Positions 1 through 4,751 of a DNA stretch of 5,346 bases are shown in pieces. Position 1 is the first letter of the stretch, and each line of letters opens with the position of its first letter. Under the pieces are notes generated by a model that did not search any database, was not told where the DNA came from, and was given only the letters and a program-made list of their open reading frames with translations. This DNA is from Pseudomonadota bacterium (GTDB lineage: Bacteria; Myxococcota; Polyangia; GCA-2747355; JACKDQ01). The position numbers were made by a program, and so were the translations under genes. The DNA lies in NCBI GenBank assembly GCA_030591195.1, contig JAUVBO010000309.1, positions 1 through 5,346 of the forward strand, given 5' to 3'.

Positions 1-66
1 ATGATGGAGCTCTCAGCGGATTTGTCGCTTGCCAAACGGCGTGACCTGGGCTCGGATCGCGCTCGA

Positions 67-864
67 ATGCTGCACCGCCAACAACTGATCGCGCTGTCGC
101 TGTCGTTGCCGCTGCTGGCCGGCTGCGTGGTTGGTCCTCACCAGCCCCTCGGCCACGCCACATCACACGTGCCGGAGATCCGGATCATCAAGCGGGCGCA
201 GGCGAAGACGCGGGGGTTGAAGGGGCGCTCGTTCGACTACCCCTTCGGCTCGCAGCAGGACGGCACCAAGCTGGTGATCGACTTCCTCGCCGAGGCGCGC
301 CAGGCGGGCGCACGCTACGTCAGCGGCATCCGGATCGTGATGCGCTCGGTGCGTCAGGGGCGGCCGGTGCGCTGCGAGACCGAGCTGCTGCCCATCGCGC
401 GCAAGGAGCACTACAAGGTGCCGCACCGGATCCCCGGGCGCACCGAGACCCGCTACGTGCCGAAGATGGTCACCCGGACGGTGACCGAATACCGGCACCG
501 CTGCCGGATGGTCTCGCGGCCGGTGATGCGGACCGAGACCCGCTACGAGACCCGCTACGACTACCTGTCCAAGACCTCGCGTAGCGTGCCGGTGACGCGC
601 TCGGTGACCCGCTATGAGATGAAGAACCAGTGCCGCAGCGAGCCGGTGACCCGCACGGTGACGCGCTACGAGCACCAGCTGCAGACCCGCTACATTCCGC
701 CCAAGCTGACCTACCTGTCGGCGCACTTCACCGACTTCAACCTCGTCGAGACGCGGCCGGTCTGCCGGCCGACCCGCACCCTGCTGGGGAGTGAGTCGGG
801 CAAGGCGCCGCTGCCGCACCGGATCACCGGTACGATCTATGTCCCCGACCAGGGACGGAGCTGA
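67..864 (+). CDS. Outer-membrane-type lipoprotein with a duplicated Arg/Thr/Tyr-rich repeat region
   Basis: A predicted exported lipoprotein of 265 residues; I do not recognise its family. I start it at the ATG at 67 because this gives a compact signal peptide: a short basic n-region (H3, R4), a Leu/Ser-rich hydrophobic core and the lipobox LLAGC with the lipidated cysteine at residue 20. Starting at position 1 adds 22 charged residues ahead of the signal, which is unusual, and the frame may also stay open beyond the window edge. No strong Shine-Dalgarno sequence precedes 67. The residue after the cysteine is Val, not Asp, so outer-membrane sorting is expected by the usual Lol rule. Residues about 30-110 look like a mixed alpha/beta domain. 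Residues about 125-215 hold four copies of a V-T-R-x-V-T-x-Y type core, and further cysteines lie at 146, 189 and 236. The tail is Pro/Arg-rich. The stop codon lies 2 bases before the next lipoprotein gene, so the two are probably cotranscribed. Confidence 0.8.
   Translation: MLHRQQLIALSLSLPLLAGCVVGPHQPLGHATSHVPEIRIIKRAQAKTRGLKGRSFDYPFGSQQDGTKLVIDFLAEARQAGARYVSGIRIVMRSVRQGRPVRCETELLPIARKEHYKVPHRIPGRTETRYVPKMVTRTVTEYRHRCRMVSRPVMRTETRYETRYDYLSKTSRSVPVTRSVTRYEMKNQCRSEPVTRTVTRYEHQLQTRYIPPKLTYLSAHFTDFNLVETRPVCRPTRTLLGSESGKAPLPHRITGTIYVPDQGRS
466..711 (+). repeat. Tandem 41-residue (123-base) degenerate duplication within the first lipoprotein
   Basis: The 9-residue core [PM]-V-[TM]-R-[TS]-[VE]-T-[RE]-Y occurs four times, with coding starts at 466, 520, 589 and 643. 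The core spacings are 18, 23 and 18 residues, so cores 1 and 3 and cores 2 and 4 are both exactly 41 residues apart. This is best read as duplication of a 41-residue unit holding two cores and one cysteine between them (protein residues 146 and 189). The copies align without gaps at well over a third of positions over the first 30 residues, and the similarity fades at the ends. It is a protein-level repeat; the DNA has diverged too far for ready recombination. The style recalls the Tyr/Thr/Val-rich repeats (YTV type) of planctomycete proteins, but I cannot claim membership. Confidence 0.75.
851..860 (+). promoter_or_regulatory. Shine-Dalgarno region for the second lipoprotein, inside the end of the first
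   Basis: The purine-rich stretch AGGGACGGAG ends 6 bases before the ATG at 867 and lies within the last codons of the upstream gene. This fixes the start of the second lipoprotein and implies translational coupling of the pair. Confidence 0.6.
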
Positions 865-866
865 GC

Positions 867-1877
867 ATGAGCAAGGTATCGAAGCTGGCGCTGGCCGCCT
901 GGCTCGTCGGCGGCTGCGCGACGATGGGCCTTGGTGGTGAGCCCTTCAAGCACAGCAGCCTCGATCACAACCGCGGCCAGGCCCACCGCCAGGAGCTGCC
1001 CAGGGTCGCGGTGCAGCAGGTTGTCGGCCGGGTGATCGCGCTCGGCAAGCAACGGGACCTGGCGCTGGTCAAGCAGACCCGCTGCGACGCCGCAGGTTGC
1101 GAGCTGGCCCTCCGTGGCAAGCCGATCGACCGGCGGATCTTTCGCGGGACCACCAGCCAGACCAAGAGCTATTACTCGCGCTACTTCGTCACCATCCGGC
1201 GCCACGGCGATGGCGTGACCATCAGCGCGGTGGGGGTGCCGGTGCTCGGTGGTCGGATGGCCTGCCCGGCCTCGCTGAAGAAGACCATCGGGTGCCGGCT
1301 CGAGCGGATCTACCCGGCAGGGCGGTTGGTGGCGGCGGTTCGCGAGCAATGGGGCTACGACATCTCGGGAGCCAACGAGGCCGAGACGCTCACCGGGATG
1401 CTCGCTGAGCTTCGGCGCGCCCCGGCGGGCGAGCAACCCGGTGAGCGTAAAATGGGCGGTCGGCTCACCCGGGCCCGGCGCGGCATCGTCGTCGCGGTGT
1501 TCGAGATCGAGGACCAGGCGGGCGTGGTCAAGCGGGCGACCCTGCGGCAGCTGACCGAGTACCTCGCGGCCCAGGTGACCCAACGCGCTGGCTACCAGGT
1601 GATTCCGCGGGATCAGCTGCGCAGCCGCCTCTCTGCCGAAAAGCGTAAGAGTTACCGGGATTGCTACGAGCAACGCTGCCAGATCGCGCTCGGCAAAGCG
1701 GTGGCGGCCGAGAAGTCGTTGGCGACCAAGCTGCTGCGGGTCGGACGCTCTTGCGCGCTGACCTCGATGCTCTACGACCTGCAGAGCGAGACCACCGAGC
1801 GGGCCGCTTCGGCCAAGACCGCCTGCGATGCGGACGCCCTGCTCGCCGGCGTCGAGCAGCTCGCCAAGCAGCTGTGA
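867..1877 (+). CDS. Lipoprotein with C-terminal CsgG/TolB-N-like domain
   Basis: A predicted exported lipoprotein of 336 residues. The signal peptide (K3, K6, then an Ala/Leu core) ends in LVGGC with the lipidated cysteine at residue 17 followed by Ala, which suits outer-membrane retention. Residues about 45-170 form an unrecognised domain with cysteines at 73, 78, 133 and 143. Residues about 180-205 are a charged linker. Residues 207-336 resemble a periplasmic domain common in myxobacterial proteins: a beta strand VAVFEIED (209-216), a helix, a VIPRDQLR motif (245-252) as in CsgG/FlgO/TolB-N-like folds, then SYRDCYEQRCQIALGKAVAA (262-281) with a CX4C pair at 266 and 271, a further strand region with C296, and a YDL segment (303-305). 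In related folds this domain takes part in outer-membrane assemblies or sensing; its exact role here is unknown. It shares an operon with the repeat-bearing lipoprotein upstream, and both are cysteine-containing, so a joint envelope function is likely. The domain assignment is from memory of sequence style. Confidence 0.82.
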   Translation: MSKVSKLALAAWLVGGCATMGLGGEPFKHSSLDHNRGQAHRQELPRVAVQQVVGRVIALGKQRDLALVKQTRCDAAGCELALRGKPIDRRIFRGTTSQTKSYYSRYFVTIRRHGDGVTISAVGVPVLGGRMACPASLKKTIGCRLERIYPAGRLVAAVREQWGYDISGANEAETLTGMLAELRRAPAGEQPGERKMGGRLTRARRGIVVAVFEIEDQAGVVKRATLRQLTEYLAAQVTQRAGYQVIPRDQLRSRLSAEKRKSYRDCYEQRCQIALGKAVAAEKSLATKLLRVGRSCALTSMLYDLQSETTERAASAKTACDADALLAGVEQLAKQL

Positions 1878-1896
1878 CTTGGAGGATCAACCAAGA

Positions 1897-1925
1897 TTGC
1901 AATCGCGCGCGATCCCTGCCATATT
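1897..1925 (+). promoter_or_regulatory. Candidate sigma-70 promoter for the Rho_N-like small protein
   Basis: TTGCAA (1897-1902) and CATATT (1920-1925) are separated by 17 bases, matching the spacing of a housekeeping promoter with a good -35 and a moderate -10. Transcription would begin near 1932 and give a leader of about 30 bases before the ATG at 1962. The element sits in the 84-base gap after the lipoprotein operon, one of the less GC-rich stretches of the window. It was found by eye only. Confidence 0.35.
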
Positions 1926-1961
1926 CCTTCGCCGTCGCCCACGGTGGCCAGGAGATTCACG

Positions 1962-2306
1962 ATGCCGAAGCCAGATAATGTTAATGGTTACAAAGATCTC
2001 GAGACGCTGGCGCTGCCGAAGCTTCGGGAGCTTTGCGCCGCCGATACCAAGATCGCCAACACCACGGCGCCCGATCGAGCCGAGCTGCTCGACTCGCTCG
2101 CCGAGGCCTACGGCTTCGAGCGGCCGAAGCTCGTCAAGGCCGCGGGCATCTCCAAGCTCAAGATAGAGGTCCAGCAGGTCAAGAAGCAGCGCGACGAGAT
2201 CCTCGCCGCCAAGGTCGCGGATCGGGACAAGAAGCAGCTCGACCAGACGCGGACCAAGATCAAGCGCCTCAAGCGAGAGATGCGCAGGCTAGCCGAAGCG
2301 CGCTAG
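1962..2306 (+). CDS. Small basic protein: Rho_N/SAP-like N-terminus plus C-terminal coiled coil
   Basis: A predicted cytoplasmic protein of 114 residues. I choose the ATG at 1962 because GGAG (1951-1954) lies 7 bases upstream; the in-frame GTG at 1944 would place that Shine-Dalgarno sequence inside the gene. Residues about 11-51 have the pattern of a short helix-extended-helix module: an L-x2-L-x-L-P-K-L-R-E-L segment (13-24), a polar loop, then A-E-L-L-D-S-L-A-E-A-Y-G (40-51). This resembles the Rho termination factor N-terminal/SAP-like module that binds nucleic acid. Residues about 64-112 are highly charged and Lys/Arg/Gln-rich with heptad-like Leu/Ile spacing, so probably a coiled coil. 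Short proteins of this layout occur, as I recall, in deltaproteobacteria without a known role. Nucleic-acid binding is inferred. It has its own candidate promoter and converges on the cysteine-rich gene 10 bases away. A single cysteine (C25) and no signal peptide are seen. Confidence 0.78.
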   Translation: MPKPDNVNGYKDLETLALPKLRELCAADTKIANTTAPDRAELLDSLAEAYGFERPKLVKAAGISKLKIEVQQVKKQRDEILAAKVADRDKKQLDQTRTKIKRLKREMRRLAEAR

Positions 2307-2315
2307 CAGCGCGCT
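2297..2315. terminator. Perfect hairpin in the 10-base gap between convergent genes
   Basis: AGCGCGCT (2297-2304) and AGCGCGCT (2308-2315) can pair as an 8-bp stem with a 3-base loop, AGC. The hairpin covers the stop codon of the small + strand protein and reaches to within a base of the - strand stop codon at 2317-2319. Its position suggests a bidirectional terminator, but neither strand has a T-tract after the stem, so it is not a classical intrinsic terminator. A second pairing, CGAAGCG (2294-2300) with CGCTTCG (2321-2327), uses some of the same bases and would compete with it. Confidence 0.45.
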
Positions 2316-2316
2316 C

Positions 2317-2886
2317 TCATCGCTTCGCTGGGGTCCGGTCGAGTTCGGCCTGGATCTCGTCATCCACCGCCGAGGCCAGCCGGTAGGCTTCGCCCTGCCG
2401 CGTGTCCGGCCGCGCCGCCCGCCGCCGACAGCGGTGTAGCGCAACCCTTACCTCGTTTCGACAGTGCCAGCCCGCCCGGCCTGCCCGGCCTGCGCAGCGG
2501 CCCTGCCGCTGACGATGGCTGACCCAGCAGCGTCCGAGCCCGCCGGTGAAGCCGATGGCGCGGCGGACGCAGCGAGCGGCCTTGCGGCGACATCGCGCCC
2601 TGTGGGCCTTGGTCCCCTTGCAGGCCACCTCGCGCGCGAGGCAGGCTGCGGCGCGCTTGCCGTGCTCGAGGGTTACCTTGCGTCGCCAAGGAGCCGCTCG
2701 CCACTCACCGGCGCAACGACGCTCGCAGTCGAGGGCCGTGATCGTCGATGCGCTCGCACGACACCGCTGGACGCAATGGCGGGGCGTCGGGGGCTCGCGC
2801 GGGGTTCGCGCCTCGGCGGCCGCCGCAGCCAAGGCAACCACCACCCACGACTGCACCAGCGGGCATCGCGCGGTCCGGTGGGTCAT
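2317..2886 (-). CDS. Secreted Arg-rich, 12-cysteine protein of unknown function
   Basis: A predicted 189-residue exported protein of no family I recognise. The start at 2886 has AGGGG 7 bases upstream, and the gene begins 11 bases after the nhaA stop codon, so translational coupling is likely. Residues 1-26 form a signal peptide (R4, R7, hydrophobic core about 14-24, cleavage site after AEA at 24-26). The mature chain has 12 cysteines: CX3C at 38/42, CX3C at 54/58, then 82, 89, 99, 106, 120, 131, 142 and 153. The last four are exactly 11 residues apart. The mature part has about 36 Arg and 6 Lys against about 14 acidic residues. Helical segments bridged by disulfides are plausible. The strand and frame are supported by the strong G/C bias at third positions, the correctly placed signal peptide and the Shine-Dalgarno sequence. 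The tail (about 160-189) is less cysteine-rich and more acidic. Function is unknown; anionic partners such as cell-surface polymers or DNA are only a guess from charge. Confidence 0.72.
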   Translation of the reverse strand: MTHRTARCPLVQSWVVVALAAAAAEARTPREPPTPRHCVQRCRASASTITALDCERRCAGEWRAAPWRRKVTLEHGKRAAACLAREVACKGTKAHRARCRRKAARCVRRAIGFTGGLGRCWVSHRQRQGRCAGRAGRAGWHCRNEVRVALHRCRRRAARPDTRQGEAYRLASAVDDEIQAELDRTPAKR

Positions 2887-2893
2887 CGCGGTG

Positions 2894-2900
2894 CCCCTCA
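2894..2900 (-). promoter_or_regulatory. Shine-Dalgarno sequence overlapping the nhaA stop codon
   Basis: On the - strand TGAGGGG combines the nhaA TGA stop codon with the AGGGG Shine-Dalgarno sequence of the cysteine-rich gene, 7 bases before its ATG. A ribosome finishing nhaA would stop right on this site, so the two proteins are probably made together. Confidence 0.6.
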
Positions 2901-4103
2901 GGCGACGCCGCCCTTGGGGCGCAGGACCTTGGCGAGGATCAGGGTGATCGGGGCGACGAAGAAGCTGAACAGCGCGCCCATCTTGACGCTGTCCTGCAGG
3001 GGCCCACCCGGGAAGGCGACGACGGAGACGAACAGCGCCACGGTGAAGCCGATGCCCGCGGCGAAGCCGACGATGATCAGGTCGCGGTTGGTCATCCCCT
3101 GCGGCAGCTCGAGCTTGAACAGCTGGCCGAGCTTGGTCATCGCCACGATGCCGAACGGCTTGCCGACCAGCAGACCAACACAAACCAGCCAGGTGCCGAC
3201 GCCCATCGCCGAGAAGACCACGCCGGCGTTGACGAAGCCGAAGAGGCCGAGGATCAGCTCCACCGGCCGCTTCCACCAGTGCTCCATCCGGTTGAGCGTG
3301 TCGTGTCCCTCGGACTCACCCGGGGCCCAGATCCCGAGGTCGGTGTGGGCGTGGGGCATGCACCAGGCCAGCGGCACCAGGGCCAGCGCCGGGTGGATGC
3401 CGCCCTTGAAGAAGCCGAACCATGACATCGCGCCGGGCACCAGGAGGTAGGGCCAGAAGTTGGCTACCTTGAGGACCTTCCAGAACACCATCGCGACGCA
3501 GATCGCGCCCACCGCGAGCCCGGCGAGCATCAGCAGGTTCGGCTCGCCCGTCGGGTAGAAGGTCGCGAGCACGATCAGTCCCCCGGCATCGTCGGCGATC
3601 GCCAGCAGCAGCAGAAAGACGATCGCGGGGTGGGTCTTGCCGTTGACCCGCGGGAAGATCAGCCGCGCGACCATGTAGCTGAAGGCGATGTCGGTGGCCA
3701 TCGGCACCGCCCAGCCGCGGGTCAGCTCGGGGTCGAAGTACAGCGCGCCGGCGGTGTAGATCCCTGCCGGTCCCACCATGCCGCCGATGGTGGCCAGGAG
3801 CGGCAACGCGGCGGTCTTGGCGCTCGCCAGGGGGCCACCGGGGAGCATCGCCTCGCGGATCTCCTTGCCCGCGAGCAGGAAGAAGAACGCCATCGCCATG
3901 TCGTTGACGATGAAGTGGAACAGGTTGATCTCGTGGCCGAAGAACCGGCCGTTCTTGTGATGGACGAGGTGGTGGTAGGCGTCCGGCGCTGCGTTGGCGA
4001 AGATCAGCGCGCCGAGAGCGCCGGCGATGAGGAAGATGCTGTTTTCGAAGAGGAAGGTGATGAGTCTGCCCTTAGAGACCTCACCGTGCGCGTGCTCGCT
4101 CAT
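2898..4103 (-). CDS. nhaA: Na+/H+ antiporter NhaA
   Basis: An inner-membrane antiporter that expels Na+ (or Li+) in exchange for H+, supporting pH and salt homeostasis. The 401-residue length fits the family (about 390), and hydrophobic segments run through most of the chain from residue 14 to 394. Landmarks: ATDIAF with D138 (the E. coli D133 equivalent), AIADDAGG with the ion-binding pair D171/D172 (D163/D164), KGGIHPAL with H237 (H225 region), the FVNAG segment (290-294), GKPFGI with K315 (K300), and GIGFT (350-354). The ATG at 4103 is chosen because the protein then begins with a short cytoplasmic tail before the first helix; an AAAGG lies about 10 bases upstream. The frame stays open far upstream, but only as a shadow of fxsA and the SDR gene. 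The loop after the first helix is rich in histidine (44, 45, 48, 49, 57). It diverges from fxsA and leads the cysteine-rich gene downstream. Confidence 0.96.
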   Translation of the reverse strand: MSEHAHGEVSKGRLITFLFENSIFLIAGALGALIFANAAPDAYHHLVHHKNGRFFGHEINLFHFIVNDMAMAFFFLLAGKEIREAMLPGGPLASAKTAALPLLATIGGMVGPAGIYTAGALYFDPELTRGWAVPMATDIAFSYMVARLIFPRVNGKTHPAIVFLLLLAIADDAGGLIVLATFYPTGEPNLLMLAGLAVGAICVAMVFWKVLKVANFWPYLLVPGAMSWFGFFKGGIHPALALVPLAWCMPHAHTDLGIWAPGESEGHDTLNRMEHWWKRPVELILGLFGFVNAGVVFSAMGVGTWLVCVGLLVGKPFGIVAMTKLGQLFKLELPQGMTNRDLIIVGFAAGIGFTVALFVSVVAFPGGPLQDSVKMGALFSFFVAPITLILAKVLRPKGGVA

Positions 4104-4235
4104 ACGACGATCGCCTTTCGTACCGCGGCCAATCCCTAACCCACCGCGATCAGGAAGTCCAGACCACAGGTCCCGCTCGTCTTGACCCCGTCGCGGGTGG
4201 CGTGGGTGTCGGGCGTCGACTACGATGCGGGGGTC
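4104..4235. promoter_or_regulatory. Divergent intergenic region between nhaA and fxsA
   Basis: These 132 bases must carry promoters for both directions. On the + strand a TACGAT at 4221-4226 is a fair -10 element; it would start transcription around 4232-4234, almost at the fxsA ATG (4236), with no good -35 at the standard distance. TTGACC at 4182-4187 resembles a -35 but sits 33 bases from that -10. On the - strand I see only weak matches upstream of nhaA. I see no convincing operator or Na+/pH riboswitch fold by eye. Confidence 0.4.
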
Positions 4236-4748
4236 ATGGTGTTCGTCGGACGGTTCTTTCTCGTGGTCCTGGTGATGGGCTTCGTCGAGCTCTATTTGCT
4301 CGTTGGCGCCTCGCGCGCGATCGGGTTTTTCACCACCCTCGGCCTCTGTGTGCTGACCGGCGTGGTCGGCGGTTCTCTGGTGCGCCACCAGGGGCTGCGG
4401 ACGATGCAGGAGGTCAACCAGTCGATGGCCGGCGGAGAGCTGCCGGCCCGGGCGATCGTCTCCGGTGTGGTGCTGATGATCGTCGGCGTGCTGCTGATCA
4501 TGCCCGGCTTCGTCACCGACGTGATCGGCTTCCTGCTGTTGATCCCGCCGGTCCGGCTTGGCGCCGCCGCGTTGCTGGTGCGCTCGTTCGAGCGGCGGAT
4601 GCAGCGGATGCAGGCGCAGGGCGGCCAGAACCCCTTCGGTCCCTTTGCCGGCGGAGATCCGTTCGCGGCCAGCGGAACCGGAGGCCCTGATCGGCGTCCG
4701 GTGATCGAGGCCGAGGCCGAGGTCGTGCGCGACGACGAGCAGCGGTAG
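4236..4748 (+). CDS. fxsA: FxsA family membrane protein
   Basis: A 170-residue inner-membrane protein of the FxsA family, named in E. coli, where overexpression relieves exclusion of phage T7 by the F plasmid; its normal role is not established. Hydrophobic helices lie at about 4-24 (with the conserved E18 inside), 29-47 and 74-104. Family signatures are VRHQGLR (49-55), GGELPA (66-71) and the PGFVTDVIGF segment (90-99) leading to IPPVR (103-107). The tail (about 118-170) is cytoplasmic-type: a basic stretch around 116-124, a Gly/Pro/Phe-rich linker, then an acidic end. I start at 4236 because FxsA proteins begin a few residues before the first helix; an in-frame TTG at 4182 would add 18 residues lacking family character. 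Upstream, GGGGG (4229-4233) is a poor Shine-Dalgarno sequence. The SDR gene follows after 3 bases, suggesting an operon. Confidence 0.93.
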   Translation: MVFVGRFFLVVLVMGFVELYLLVGASRAIGFFTTLGLCVLTGVVGGSLVRHQGLRTMQEVNQSMAGGELPARAIVSGVVLMIVGVLLIMPGFVTDVIGFLLLIPPVRLGAAALLVRSFERRMQRMQAQGGQNPFGPFAGGDPFAASGTGGPDRRPVIEAEAEVVRDDEQR

Positions 4749-4751
4749 ATC

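Noticed and set aside
22..57. Possible promoter (TTGCCA at 29-34, TCGGAT at 52-57) ahead of the ATG at 67
   Set aside because: The -10 match is poor (three of six) and the true upstream context lies outside the window.
163..819. - strand open frame opposite the first lipoprotein
   Set aside because: Arg/His/Leu-rich shadow translation; the + strand frame has a lipobox and structured repeats and pairs with the next gene.
837..1673. - strand open frame opposite the second lipoprotein
   Set aside because: Mirror of a + strand gene with a lipobox and a recognisable C-terminal domain; no feature supports the antisense protein.
2475..2492. Tandem 9-base repeat CCCGGCCTG x2
   Set aside because: Two copies only, inside the cysteine-rich gene where they encode Gly-Arg-Ala repeats; too small to call a repeat element, noted only because it affects one cysteine spacing.
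2464..3450. + strand open frames opposite nhaA and the cysteine-rich gene
   Set aside because: Their translations are compositionally odd (Pro/Arg/Ala or charged), have no signal or domain features, and lie antisense to NhaA over much of their length. The - strand reading has a signal peptide and a Shine-Dalgarno sequence.
4184..4200. Small inverted repeat CCCG-TCG-CGGG in the nhaA-fxsA gap
   Set aside because: A four-base stem in GC-rich DNA is expected by chance.
4182..4235. Upstream TTG start adding 18 residues to FxsA
   Set aside because: The extra residues are polar and absent from the family pattern, and no Shine-Dalgarno sequence supports them.
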